A stretch of 64,000 bases of DNA from Geodermatophilus ruber (GTDB lineage: Bacteria > Actinomycetota > Actinomycetes > Mycobacteriales > Geodermatophilaceae): contig NZ_FOSW01000002.1 in NCBI RefSeq assembly GCF_900114385.1, positions 186,001 through 250,000 of the forward strand, written 5' to 3'. A program made the translations under genes and the position numbers. Below are positions 8,299 through 16,926 of the stretch, one piece after another. Below the pieces are notes generated by a model. It saw only the letters and a program-made list of their open reading frames with translations, searched no databases and was not told the origin of the DNA. Positions within the stretch are counted from its first letter, which is position 1; each line of letters starts with the position of its first letter.

Positions 8299-9712
8299 GG
8301 CCGACGTCCTCGTCGTCGGCGGCGGGCCGGCCGGCCTCGGGGCCGCGCTGGCGTCGGCCGACGCCGGGGCCGACGTCGTCCTCGTCGAGCGGTACGGGTT
8401 CCTGGGCGGGAACGCGACGGCGGCACTGGTGATGCCGTGGATGTCCTTCCACACCCGCCGTCCGCGGCCGCCGCGGATGGGCGACGTGGGGCTGTTCCCC
8501 ACCGACCACGGCGAGGGCGAGCCGGTCGTGGCCGGCAAGCACGTGGAGGTCATCGACCGGCTGATCGAGGCCGGTGGCGCCGTTCCGCCCTCGGCCGAGA
8601 CCGGCTACACCGTCCCGTTCGACCCGGAGGTGTTCAAGCAGGTCGCGCTCGACCTGCTCGACGGCGCCGGCGTGCGCTACCTGCTGCATGCGTTCGCCAG
8701 CGGGGTCCGCACCGAGGGCCGGGCCGGTGAGGTGGTGTTCGAGACCAAGTCCGGGCCGCTGGTCCTCTCCGCGCGGGCGACGGTGGACTGCACGGGGGAC
8801 GGCGACATCGCGGCGGCCGCCGGGGCGCCGTTCGAGATCGGCCGCGAGCGCGACGGGCTGGTGCAGCCGATGACGCTGATGTTCCGCATGGTCGGCTACG
8901 ACGAGGACGCGTTCGGCCGGTACGTGGCCGAGCACCCCGACCAGTGGCGCAGCGTCCACGGGCTGTGGGATCTGGTCGAGGAGGCGACCGCCGCGGGCGA
9001 CCTGGACCTGCCCCGCGAGGACATCCTGTTCTTCGGGACGGCGCACCCGGGGGAGGTGGCGGTCAACTCGACCCGGGTCTCGCAGGTCTTCGGCACCGAC
9101 GTCTTCGACCTCACCCACGCCGAGGCGGTGAGCCACCGCCAGATGGCCCAGGTCGCGGCCTTCCTCCGCGACTACGTGCCCGGCTTCGGCGAGTCCTACG
9201 TCGTGCAGAGCGGCGTGCAGGTCGGTGTCCGGGAGACCCGGCGCATCCTGGGCGACTACCTGCTCACCGGCGAGGACATCCTGATCGCCCGCAAGTTCGA
9301 CGACGTGATCGCCCGCGGGACCTACCCGGTCGACATCCACAACCCCAACGGCAGGGGCACCGTGCTGCGCTCGGTGCCGGCCGGGGACGCCTACGACATC
9401 CCCCTGCGCTGCCTGCTGCCGCGAGACGTCGACGACCTGCTGACCGCCGGCCGCTGCATCTCCGGCACCCACGAGGCGCACTCGTCCTACCGGGTCACCC
9501 CGACCGCGATGGCGACCGGGCAGGCCGCCGGCGTCTGCGCGGCGCTGGCCGCCACCTCGGGGCGCCCACCGCGGCAGGTCGAGGTCGCCGCCGTGCAGGC
9601 CGAGCTGGTCCGTCAGGGCGCGGACCTGGGGGCGCGCCGACGCGAGGTCGGGACGCGCGGCGGGCGTGCGCCGGCCGGCCGGGTGGGCAGGAACCAGCGC
9701 TCCGGAGCGTGA
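8225..9712 (+). CDS. FAD-dependent oxidoreductase (FAD_oxidored family)
   Basis: 495-residue flavoprotein. The dinucleotide-binding motif VLVVGGGPAGLGAALASADAG is at about residues 28-48, followed by VLVERYGFLGGNAT, which is typical of the PF12831-type FAD oxidoreductases. A second conserved block, TVDCTGDGDIAAAAGAP (about residue 190), and the C-terminal LLTAGRCISGTHEAHSSYRVTPTAMATGQAAG (FAD-binding end) are present. The start GTG 8225 has AAGGGAG 7-8 bases upstream, supporting the 74-bp overlap with the pyruvyl-transferase gene and translational coupling. The substrate is not predictable. The Arg/Gly-rich tail after residue 465 is poorly conserved sequence. Confidence 0.88.
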   Translation: MPPLTRPAGAERLTLPPRSALHAAEADVLVVGGGPAGLGAALASADAGADVVLVERYGFLGGNATAALVMPWMSFHTRRPRPPRMGDVGLFPTDHGEGEPVVAGKHVEVIDRLIEAGGAVPPSAETGYTVPFDPEVFKQVALDLLDGAGVRYLLHAFASGVRTEGRAGEVVFETKSGPLVLSARATVDCTGDGDIAAAAGAPFEIGRERDGLVQPMTLMFRMVGYDEDAFGRYVAEHPDQWRSVHGLWDLVEEATAAGDLDLPREDILFFGTAHPGEVAVNSTRVSQVFGTDVFDLTHAEAVSHRQMAQVAAFLRDYVPGFGESYVVQSGVQVGVRETRRILGDYLLTGEDILIARKFDDVIARGTYPVDIHNPNGRGTVLRSVPAGDAYDIPLRCLLPRDVDDLLTAGRCISGTHEAHSSYRVTPTAMATGQAAGVCAALAATSGRPPRQVEVAAVQAELVRQGADLGARRREVGTRGGRAPAGRVGRNQRSGA

Positions 9713-9853
9713 GCCGGGACCACGGCGCTGTCCCGATGAGCTCGGCCTGCTCCGCGACCCTGCGGGCGAACTCACCGACCGCGGTGGGCTCCGGCGCCAC
9801 CATTGGGGCCGCGACGGTTGCGTGGGCCGGGTGCGCATGGGTAGAGCCCGGGG

Positions 9854-11584
9854 ATGGTCGACGTCGTGGACGTCCGCCGGGACGCACCCCGCGTGGAGCC
9901 CCCCGCAACCGACGGCTCGTCGGCGTGGGCGCCCTTGCGGCGACCCTGGTTCCGGGCCCTGTGGATCGCGCAGTTCGTCGCCAACGCCGGCACCTGGGCC
10001 CAGACGGTCGGCGCGCAGTGGCTCATGGGCGACCTCGGGGGCTCCGCGCTGCAGATCGCCCTCGTGCAGACGGCAGCGACGCTGCCGGTGTTCCTCCTGG
10101 TGATCCCCGCCGGCGCGCTCGGCGACGTCGTCGACCGGCGACGGCTGCTGCTGCTCAGCCAGACGCTGATGCTGCTGTCGGCCGCTGCCCTGGCCGTCCT
10201 CACCGCGGCCGGCGCGGTCACGCCGAACGGACTGCTCACCCTCACGGCGTTGCTGGCCGTCGGTCAGGCGCTGGCCGCACCCTGCTTCCAGGCGATCCAG
10301 CCCGAGTTGGTGGAGCGCGACGAGCTGCCCCAGGCCGCGCTGCTCAACGGCGCCAATGGCAACGTCGCCCGGGCCGTCGGGCCGGCGATCGGCGGCCTGC
10401 TCATCGCCCAGGCCGGTCCGGCCGCAGCGTTCGCCATGAACGCGGTGTCCTTCCTCGGCGTCATCGCCGTGCTGTACCGCTGGCCGCGCGAACTCATCCC
10501 GCAGCCGCTGGGTGCCGAACCGATCCGGCAGGCGATCCGCGCGGGGATGCGGTACGTGCGCAGCGCTCCCGCGTTCAGCAGCGTGCTCGCCCGGTCGGCG
10601 ATGTTCATGGTGTTCGCCAGCGGGTTGTGGGCGCTGCTGCCCGCCCTGGCCCGTGGCCCGCTGGACCTCGGGCCCAACGGGTACGGCGGGCTGCTGGCCG
10701 CGGTGGGGCTGGGAGCGGTGGTGGGGACGGTCGTGCTGCCGCGGCTGCGCGAGCGGCTCGGCACGCCGGTGCTGCTCCTCGGCACGACCCTGGCGTACGC
10801 CCTGGCGGTCGCCGTGGTGGGCCTGGCCACCTCACTGGAGGCGGTCGTGGCGGCCCTGGTCCTGGCGGGGCTCAGCTGGGTCGCCGTGCAGTCCACCTTC
10901 GGCGCCACGGCCCAGCTGCTGCTGCCCACGTGGGCCCGGGCCCGTGCGCTGGCCTACTTCCAGCTGGTCTTCATGGGCGGGCAGGCCCTCGGTGCCGTGG
11001 CCTGGGGCCTGGTGGCGGACACGCTCGGCCTCACCGCGGCGTTCCTCCTGCCCGCCGGGGGACTGGTCCTGACCGCCCTGTTGAGCCTGCTGCAGGTGCC
11101 GCTGCGCTTGGACGAGGACGTCCGGCACAGCGAGCTCCCGTGGCCGCAGCCGCCGTCGGCCCTGCACTGGGCCGACGACGCCGGCCCCGTCCTGGTCACG
11201 GTGGAGTGGCGGGTCCGCGGCTCCGACGTCCCCGAGTTCCTCGTCGTCATGCGGGAGCTCGGCCGGGCCCGCCGCCGCACCGGGGCCTTCCTGTGGGGGG
11301 TGTTCCAGGACGCGGACAACCCGGAGCTGTTCCTGGAGACGTTCACCGTCAGCACCTGGCACGAGCATCTCCGCCAGCACGTCGAGCGTGGAACGGTCGC
11401 CGACGCCATCCTGGAGGAACGCGCCCGCAGTTTCCTCTCCGGCGGCACCGAGCCGGTCGTCCGGCACCTGGTGTGGGCCTATGCGGTGCCGTCGGCCCTG
11501 CCCGACATCGAGCCCGAGGTCCTGCCGCACGCGCACCCCGAACCGACCCCGAGCGCCGGGCCGGCGGCGGCCGACCCACCGTGA
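9854..11584 (+). CDS. MFS exporter (EntS/MFS_3-like) with C-terminal monooxygenase-like domain
   Basis: 576-residue integral membrane exporter. The start resembles MFS_3 proteins: WFRALWIAQFVANAGTWAQTVGAQWLMGDL in TM1-2, with about 12 membrane segments up to residue 415, including ALVLAGLSWVAVQSTFGATAQ. After residue 430 comes a soluble domain, VLVTVEWRVRGSDVPEFLVVMRELGRARRRTGA then FLETFTVSTWHEHLRQHVERGT, like the antibiotic-monooxygenase-type domain often fused to this family. It could export a siderophore or drug. ATG 9854 lies 6 nt after TAGAGC (9842-9847), a -10-like hexamer, suggesting a leaderless transcript. No dedicated regulator is adjacent. Confidence 0.88.
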   Translation: MVDVVDVRRDAPRVEPPATDGSSAWAPLRRPWFRALWIAQFVANAGTWAQTVGAQWLMGDLGGSALQIALVQTAATLPVFLLVIPAGALGDVVDRRRLLLLSQTLMLLSAAALAVLTAAGAVTPNGLLTLTALLAVGQALAAPCFQAIQPELVERDELPQAALLNGANGNVARAVGPAIGGLLIAQAGPAAAFAMNAVSFLGVIAVLYRWPRELIPQPLGAEPIRQAIRAGMRYVRSAPAFSSVLARSAMFMVFASGLWALLPALARGPLDLGPNGYGGLLAAVGLGAVVGTVVLPRLRERLGTPVLLLGTTLAYALAVAVVGLATSLEAVVAALVLAGLSWVAVQSTFGATAQLLLPTWARARALAYFQLVFMGGQALGAVAWGLVADTLGLTAAFLLPAGGLVLTALLSLLQVPLRLDEDVRHSELPWPQPPSALHWADDAGPVLVTVEWRVRGSDVPEFLVVMRELGRARRRTGAFLWGVFQDADNPELFLETFTVSTWHEHLRQHVERGTVADAILEERARSFLSGGTEPVVRHLVWAYAVPSALPDIEPEVLPHAHPEPTPSAGPAAADPP

Positions 11585-11752
11585 CCGGCTGCGGGCCCGA
11601 CGCCGGTCCAGGGCCGCTGTCGATCGGCCGGCTGACCGATGCCGCCGGCCGGGACCCACGGGCAGGATCGGCTGCGTGGCAGTCCCGTGCGGGCGGCGGG
11701 TGACCGGAGCCGGTCGCTGTGCCGTCCCGGCAGCGAGAGGAAGGTGCGGGGC

Positions 11753-12316
11753 ATGACCGGTGGACGAGAGACGACCGACGACGCCAGCGACGTCGTCGAC
11801 TTCCTGCTGGACCAGCACCGGCAGATCCGGGGGTTGCTGGCCGAGGTACTGGACCGCAGCGGGCCGGAGCGGCAGCGCGCTTTCGACGAGGTGCGGGAGA
11901 TGCTGGCCCGGCACGAGACGGGCGAGGAGATGATCGTCCGCCCGCTCACCCGCAAGGCGCCCGACGGTCGCGTCGTCGCCGACGAGCGGATGGCCGAGGA
12001 GAACGAGGCCAAGCGGGTCCTGGCCGACCTGGAGAAGATGGAGGTCGACAGCAACGAGTTCGTCGTGCGGTTCACCGCGTTCCGCCAGGCCGTGCTCGAG
12101 CACGCCGAGGCCGAGGAGCGCGAGGAGTTCCCGCTGCTGCGGCAGACCACCGACCCGCACGCACTGATCGCAGCCCGCGACCGGGTCCGGCGCGCCGAGC
12201 AGCTGGCCCCCACCCATCCGCACCCCAGCGCGAAGACCACGGTGGCGAACTACGTCGCCGGCCCGTTCGCGGCGATGCTGGACCGGGCCCGCGACGCGCT
12301 CTCCCGGGGCAGCTGA
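11753..12316 (+). CDS. Hemerythrin HHE domain protein
   Basis: 187-residue diiron-binding four-helix protein. His/Glu ligands fit the HHE pattern: DQHRQIRGLL near residue 18, ARHETGEEMI near 45, and LEHAEAEEREEFPLL near 108. The ATG at 11753 is chosen because GAGAGGAAGG sits just upstream and homology begins at DVVDFLLDQHRQ; the longer open frame to 11639 has no family sequence. Actinobacterial HHE proteins bind O2 or NO, or act in redox sensing. A second HHE protein lies at 28463-29038. The gene stands alone between the MFS exporter and the convergent GntR gene. Confidence 0.9.
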   Translation: MTGGRETTDDASDVVDFLLDQHRQIRGLLAEVLDRSGPERQRAFDEVREMLARHETGEEMIVRPLTRKAPDGRVVADERMAEENEAKRVLADLEKMEVDSNEFVVRFTAFRQAVLEHAEAEEREEFPLLRQTTDPHALIAARDRVRRAEQLAPTHPHPSAKTTVANYVAGPFAAMLDRARDALSRGS

Positions 12317-12581
12317 CCGGCGGGGCCGCGCCCGCTGCCGCCGAGGAAGGGTGACCGGTGGTCGGCGAAGTCCGCCGACACCGTGGGCCCGCGCGACCGG
12401 ACGGTGAAAGCTCGTGACGCGGCGGGGTTTGAGCGGTCACCGTGACGGGCAGGGCGCGCGCACCGGCCCCGGCGTGGCCGTGAAGCCCCCGCGCCGGGGC
12501 CGTGTCATGCCACCGGTGCGACGGAGCCGAGGCGGGCCGAACCGGACCACCTCCGTCGGCGGCCGGCACCGAGCGCCCAGG

Positions 12582-13262
12582 TCAGCAGCCGGGCGGCCGG
12601 AAGAGCATGGTCTCCACCAGGGCCCGGTACTCGACGTAGATCTGCCGATAGCGGGCGACGGCGTCGGCCGGGCGATCGGCCTCCAGCAGCTCGAGGGTCT
12701 CGCGGTAGCCGGTCACCCAGACCTGCCAGATGTCGTCGCCCGCGCTGGTCGCGATCAGCCGCAGGGTGCGGGCGACGACCAGGTCCACGTGGGTCTGCAG
12801 TTCCCGGTTGCCGCTGGCGAGGATGACGATCGTGCTGAAGTCCGCGCCCGCGGCCGAGGCTGCGGGCAGGTTCCCGGCCCGCAGGTTGGCCACGAACTCG
12901 TCCAGCCGGACGCGCATGCGCTGGAGGTGCGAGGGGGTCAGGTTGGGAACGCCCCACTCGAAGCCGGCGCAGGCCAGCACGGCCATGACGTCGATGAGTT
13001 CCAGCGCGTTCTTCTGCGTCACCTGGGTGACCCGTCGGCTCCGGTTGGGGGCGATGTCGATGAGCCCCTCGGCGGCGAGCTGGGCGATGGCCTCCCGGAC
13101 CGGCGTGATGCTCACGCCCAGCCGGGCGGCGACCTCGGCGTCCTTGAGGACGGTGCCGGGCGGGAGGACGCCGGTGACGATCTCCGTGCGGATCCGGCGC
13201 AGCACGGCCTCGCGCCGGGTCGGCGGCATGGTGAAGGCTTCGTCGGCCGGGGGGTCCGCCAT
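12582..13262 (-). CDS. GntR family (FCD) transcriptional regulator
   Basis: 226-residue repressor. The N-terminal winged helix has RIRTEIVTGVLPPGTVLKDAEVAARLGVSITPVREAI (about residues 20-56), and the C-terminal all-helical FCD ligand domain starts near residue 85. ATG 13260-13262 is preceded by GGGAGGTGG; the longer frame to 13427 crosses the terminator hairpin. It lies 110 bp downstream of the monooxygenase gene on the same strand and probably controls that operon. The 22-bp palindrome at 16080-16101 is the obvious candidate operator. FCD regulators usually bind small carboxylic acids and release DNA; the ligand here is unknown. Confidence 0.9.
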   Translation of the reverse strand: MADPPADEAFTMPPTRREAVLRRIRTEIVTGVLPPGTVLKDAEVAARLGVSITPVREAIAQLAAEGLIDIAPNRSRRVTQVTQKNALELIDVMAVLACAGFEWGVPNLTPSHLQRMRVRLDEFVANLRAGNLPAASAAGADFSTIVILASGNRELQTHVDLVVARTLRLIATSAGDDIWQVWVTGYRETLELLEADRPADAVARYRQIYVEYRALVETMLFRPPGC

Positions 13263-13326
13263 CCGCGCCACCTCCCTGTCCGGGGACGGGGCCGACCGAG
13301 GCGATCCCCCCGTCGGTGGGCACGCG

Positions 13327-13362
13327 GGGCCGCCCCTCGCCATTCTGGCGACGGGGCGGCCC
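13327..13362 (-). terminator. Hairpin between the monooxygenase and GntR genes
   Basis: GGGCCGCCCC-TCGCC pairs with GGCGA-C-GGGGCGGCCC around a 5-nt loop (ATTCT), with one bulged C. It begins 11 nt after the monooxygenase stop. No T-run follows. It probably terminates or attenuates transcription into the GntR gene. Confidence 0.6.
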
Positions 13363-13372
13363 GACGTCGCGC

Positions 13373-14980
13373 TCAGGCGGGGGTGAGCGTGAATCCCCGG
13401 TAGCCGTCGGCCGCGACCTGGTCGCACTGCTGACGGTAGGTCCCCACGCCGCCGATGTAGGCCATGAACACCCGTGGCTTGCCGGGCACGTTGGAGCCCA
13501 TGTACCAGGAGTCGGCCGTGGGGTAGAGGGTGTACGCGCCGACCTCGGCGACGTGCTCGACCCAGGCGTCCTCCGCCTCCGTGGTCGTCTCGATCGCGGT
13601 CTTGCCGTGCTCCTGCATCCAGGTGATGCAGTCGGTGACCCAGTCGACGTGCTGCTCGATGGACACGATCATGTTGCTGAGCACCGACGGGCTGAGCGGG
13701 CCGGTGATGGTGAACAGGTTGGGGAACCCGGCGATGGCCAGCCCCAGGTAGGTGCGCGGGCCCTCACCCCACTTCTCCTTGAGGGACAGGCCGTTCCTCC
13801 CGCGGATGTCGATCGCGGCCAGTGCGCCGGTCATCGCGTCGAAGCCGGTGGCGAAGACGATCGCGTCGAACTCGTACTCCTGCTCCGAGGTGCGAACGCC
13901 CCGCTCGGTGAGCTCGACGAGGGGGGTCTTGCGCACGTCGACGAGGTGGACGTGCTCCTTGTTGAAGGTCTCGTAGTACCCGGTGTCGAGGCACGGGCGC
14001 TTGGTCCCGTAGGGGAAGCTGCGCGGCGACAGCGTCTCGGCGAGCTCGGGGTCCTTGACGATCCGGCGGATCTTGTCGCGCACGAACTCGGCCGCGGTGT
14101 CGTTGGCCTCCTTGTTCGTGAGCGTGTCCGTGTAGGAGCCGAGGATGGCGACCAGGTTCCCCTGGTCCCAGCCGTCCTGGTAGACGGCGTTGCGCTCCTC
14201 CTCGGACACCTCGAGGGCGGAGTGGGTGGCCGGCCGCACCGGGACGCCGAAGGCGGAGGTGCGCTGCGCCTCGCGCCAGGCCCGGTAGTTGGCCTTCATC
14301 TCCCGGATCTCGTCCTCGGTCAGCGGCCGGTTGCCCGCCGGCATGCTGAAGTTCGGCGTGCGCTGGAAGACCGTGAGGTCGGCCGCCTGCTCGGCGAGGA
14401 TCGGGATGGACTGGATCCCCGAGGACCCGGTGCCGATGACGCCGACCCGCTGCCCGGTGAAGTCCACGCCGTCGTGCGGCCAGTGCCCGGTGTGGTACGT
14501 CGGCCCCTGGAAGCGGTCCAGGCCGGGGACCTCGGGCGTCTTCGACGCCGACAGGCATCCGGTGGCCATGATCAGGAACCGGGCGTCCACGACGTCGCCG
14601 CTGTCGCTGATGACCAGCCAGCGGCCGGTCGTCTCGTCGTAGGCCGCGCTGGTCACCCGCGTGCCGAAGGTGATGTCCCGGCGCAGGTCGAACCGGTCGG
14701 CGACGTGCCTGACGTACTTCAGGATCTCGGGCTGGGTGGGGTACTTCTCGGTCCAGGTCCACTCCTGCTCGAGCTCCGGGGAGAACGAGTACGAGTAGGA
14801 CATGCTCTCCACGTCACAGCGGGCGCCCGGGTAGCGGTTCCAGTACCAGGTGCCGCCGACGTCGTCGGCTGCCTCCAGGACCCGGACGGACAGCCCGGCC
14901 TCCCGCAGGCGGTGCAGTTGGTAGAGGCCGGAGAGGCCGGCGCCGACGATGACGGCGTCGACGGTGCGTGGTTCGGACAT
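13373..14980 (-). CDS. Flavin-binding Baeyer-Villiger monooxygenase
   Basis: 535-residue type I BVMO (cyclohexanone/phenylacetone monooxygenase family) using FAD and NADPH to insert oxygen beside a ketone. First Rossmann motif VIVGAGLSGLYQLHRLREAG (about residues 10-29), then the GGTWYWNRYPGARCD block. The BVMO fingerprint FQGPTYHTGHWP is near residue 160, and the second Rossmann GVIGTGSSGIQ is near 180. A downstream FATGFDAMTGAL block is typical of the family. ATG 14978-14980 has GGAGCT upstream. The esterase gene lies 88 bp upstream on the same strand. The pair fits a ketone to ester to acid plus alcohol route. No frameshift is seen. Confidence 0.94.
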   Translation of the reverse strand: MSEPRTVDAVIVGAGLSGLYQLHRLREAGLSVRVLEAADDVGGTWYWNRYPGARCDVESMSYSYSFSPELEQEWTWTEKYPTQPEILKYVRHVADRFDLRRDITFGTRVTSAAYDETTGRWLVISDSGDVVDARFLIMATGCLSASKTPEVPGLDRFQGPTYHTGHWPHDGVDFTGQRVGVIGTGSSGIQSIPILAEQAADLTVFQRTPNFSMPAGNRPLTEDEIREMKANYRAWREAQRTSAFGVPVRPATHSALEVSEEERNAVYQDGWDQGNLVAILGSYTDTLTNKEANDTAAEFVRDKIRRIVKDPELAETLSPRSFPYGTKRPCLDTGYYETFNKEHVHLVDVRKTPLVELTERGVRTSEQEYEFDAIVFATGFDAMTGALAAIDIRGRNGLSLKEKWGEGPRTYLGLAIAGFPNLFTITGPLSPSVLSNMIVSIEQHVDWVTDCITWMQEHGKTAIETTTEAEDAWVEHVAEVGAYTLYPTADSWYMGSNVPGKPRVFMAYIGGVGTYRQQCDQVAADGYRGFTLTPA

Positions 14981-15068
14981 GAGAGCTCCTGTCGGCGGAC
15001 GTCGTCGTCCGCGCTGCTCGGGATCGTGGCGATGCCGGGGGAGGGGGTGGGCGGACGGCGGCGCGCCG

Positions 15069-16007
15069 TCAGGCGGAGGTGCTGCCGGAGAGGCGGGAGT
15101 CGAGCTGCTCGACGACGTGCTGGAGGGCCGCGGCCGCGCCCGGGAGCACGTTGGGCATGGTGAAGAAGCCGTGCATCTGGCCGGGGAACCGGCGCAGGTC
15201 GACCGGGACGCCGGCGGCCCGCATCGCCTCGGCGTACGCCTCGCCCTCCTGGCGGAGGACGTCGTGCTCGGCGGTGATGACGACTGCCGGCGGCAGCCCG
15301 GACAGGTCGGCCACGCGCAGCGGCGAGGCATCCGGTGCGGTCCGGCAGGACTGGTCCGGGGCGTAGTGGTCCCAGAACCAGACCATGGCCTCGCGGGTCA
15401 GCAGCAACTGGTTATCCGGGTCGCGGTAGGTCTCGTTGTCCAGGTCGCAGTCGGTCACCGGGTAGACCAGCACCTGCAGGGCGATGGCCGGGCCGCCCTC
15501 CCGGGCGCGCTGGGCCACGACGGCGGACAGGTTGCCGCCCGCGCTGTCGCCCATCACCACCAGCGGCGCGCCGTCGGCGGCCAGCTCGCCCAGGTGGTCG
15601 GCGACCCACTCCAGCGCGGTGTAGGCGTCCTCGGCCGCCGCCGGGTAGCGGTGCTCGGGAGCGAGGCGGTAGTCGACCAGCACCACGGTCGACGACGACT
15701 TCTCCGCGAGCTGCCGGCCGAGCGTGTCGAACTCGTCCAGGGCGCCGATCACCCAGCCGCCGCCGTGGTAGTAGACGATCACCGCGCGGGGCGCCTCGTC
15801 GGGGACGAGGACCCGGGCGGGGATGCTGCCGTGCGGGGCCGGGATGGAGATGTCCTCCACCCGGGCCATCTCCGGCCCGGGGCCGTAGAGCTCCCGGAGC
15901 GCCCCGCCGAACCCGCGCGCCTCCTCGGGGGTCATCTCGTGCAGAGGCTTTCCGCCGCTCTCGGCCATCTGCTGCAGCAGCGCGGACGTCGCCTGGTCCA
16001 GTGCCAT
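15069..16007 (-). CDS. Alpha/beta hydrolase, hormone-sensitive lipase (GDXG) family
   Basis: 312-residue esterase. Oxyanion motif HGGGW (YYHGGGWVIG, about residue 85), nucleophile elbow GDSAGG (about residue 155), and acid/His near EHDVLRQEGEAYAEAM and GQMHGFFTM complete the triad of family IV esterases. It probably hydrolyses the ester made by the neighbouring Baeyer-Villiger enzyme. ATG 16005-16007 is preceded by GAGGAGAGCC. It is the first gene of the minus-strand operon, so the promoter and palindromic operator at 16075-16104 drive it. Confidence 0.92.
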   Translation of the reverse strand: MALDQATSALLQQMAESGGKPLHEMTPEEARGFGGALRELYGPGPEMARVEDISIPAPHGSIPARVLVPDEAPRAVIVYYHGGGWVIGALDEFDTLGRQLAEKSSSTVVLVDYRLAPEHRYPAAAEDAYTALEWVADHLGELAADGAPLVVMGDSAGGNLSAVVAQRAREGGPAIALQVLVYPVTDCDLDNETYRDPDNQLLLTREAMVWFWDHYAPDQSCRTAPDASPLRVADLSGLPPAVVITAEHDVLRQEGEAYAEAMRAAGVPVDLRRFPGQMHGFFTMPNVLPGAAAALQHVVEQLDSRLSGSTSA

Positions 16008-16064
16008 GGGCTCTCCTCGGGGAGGGGTGGAGCGCTCGTCCCGATCCGCCGGCGACGCAGCGCC

Positions 16065-16080
16065 TGTGATGCACATCACA
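16065..16080. promoter_or_regulatory. CRP-like site TGTGA-N6-TCACA
   Basis: TGTGA (16065-16069), TGCACA, TCACA (16076-16080) is a perfect match to the classical CRP/FNR-superfamily half-site arrangement. It overlaps the -10 of the esterase/monooxygenase promoter, a position that would suggest repression rather than activation. Confidence 0.5.
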
Positions 16081-16104
16081 CTGCAGGATGCATCCTGCAG
16101 TCAA
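16075..16104 (-). promoter_or_regulatory. Promoter with 22-bp palindromic operator for the esterase-monooxygenase operon
   Basis: On the minus strand, TTGACT (16099-16104) and TGTGAT (16075-16080) are separated by 18 bp, a good sigma70-type promoter. The spacer is almost entirely the core CTGCAGGATGCATCCTGCAG (16081-16100), extended by one A:T pair on each side to a perfect 22-bp palindrome at 16080-16101. A repressor here would block RNA polymerase directly; the GntR protein of the same operon is the likely partner. Confidence 0.72.
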
Positions 16105-16170
16105 CGGGCCTCGCTGCCGCGGCGCGATCCGCCCGCGTCGCCGTCCCCGGGCCGATCCCGGCCGCCCCGG

Positions 16171-16926
16171 TCAGTCCCGCGGGCGCCTGCGGATCTTGGA
16201 TCCCAGCCAGGTGAGCGGGTCGTACCTGCGGTCCACCACCCGCTCCTTGAGCGGGATGATGCCGTTGTCGGTGAGGTGGATGTTCTCCGGGCACACCTCG
16301 GTGCAGCACTTGGTGATGTTGCAGTAGCCGAGGCCGAAGTCCTCCTGGGCGGCGTCCCGGCGGTCGCGCACGTCCAGCGGGTGCATGTCCAGCTCGGCCA
16401 GCCGGATGAGGAAGCGGGGGCCGGCGAAGACCGCCTTGTTCTCCTCGTGGTCGCGGACGACGTGGCAGGTGTCCTGGCAGAGCCAGCACTCGATGCACTT
16501 GCGGAACTCCTGCGGCCGCTCGACGTCGACCTGCTGCATCCGGTGGTTGCCGTCGGCGTCCCGCGGCCGCGGGGTGAACGCCGGGATCTGCGCGGCCTTC
16601 TCGTAGTTGAACGACACGTCGGTGACCAGGTCCCGGATGACCGGGAAGGTGCGCAGCGGCGTGACGGTCACCGTCTCGTCCTCGGCGAACGTGCTCATCC
16701 GGGTGAGGCACATCAGCCGCGGGCGGCCGTTGATCTCCGCGCTGCAGGACCCGCACTTGCCCGCCTTGCAGTTCCACCGGACGGCGAGGTCGCCGGCCTG
16801 GGTGGCCTGCAGCCGGTGGACGATGTCGAGGACCACCTCACCCTCGTTCACCTCGACGGTGAAGGTCTGCAGGTCGCCGCCTGCGGCGTCGCCCCGCCAG
16901 ATCCGGACGGTCGCGTCGTAGCTCAT
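16171..16926 (-). CDS. sdhB: Succinate dehydrogenase/fumarate reductase iron-sulfur subunit
   Basis: 251-residue Fe-S subunit of complex II. [2Fe-2S] ligands are in CKAGKCGSC plus the following LMCL (about residues 55-76). [4Fe-4S] ligands are in CIECWLCQDTC (about 150-160), and the third cluster is in CNITKCCTEVCPENI (about 203-217). ATG 16924-16926 overlaps the sdhA stop (ATGA). Gene order membrane-flavoprotein-FeS and sequence style resemble the mycobacterial Sdh1 operon (Rv0249c-Rv0247c), which is menaquinone-linked. Confidence 0.95.
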   Translation of the reverse strand: MSYDATVRIWRGDAAGGDLQTFTVEVNEGEVVLDIVHRLQATQAGDLAVRWNCKAGKCGSCSAEINGRPRLMCLTRMSTFAEDETVTVTPLRTFPVIRDLVTDVSFNYEKAAQIPAFTPRPRDADGNHRMQQVDVERPQEFRKCIECWLCQDTCHVVRDHEENKAVFAGPRFLIRLAELDMHPLDVRDRRDAAQEDFGLGYCNITKCCTEVCPENIHLTDNGIIPLKERVVDRRYDPLTWLGSKIRRRPRD

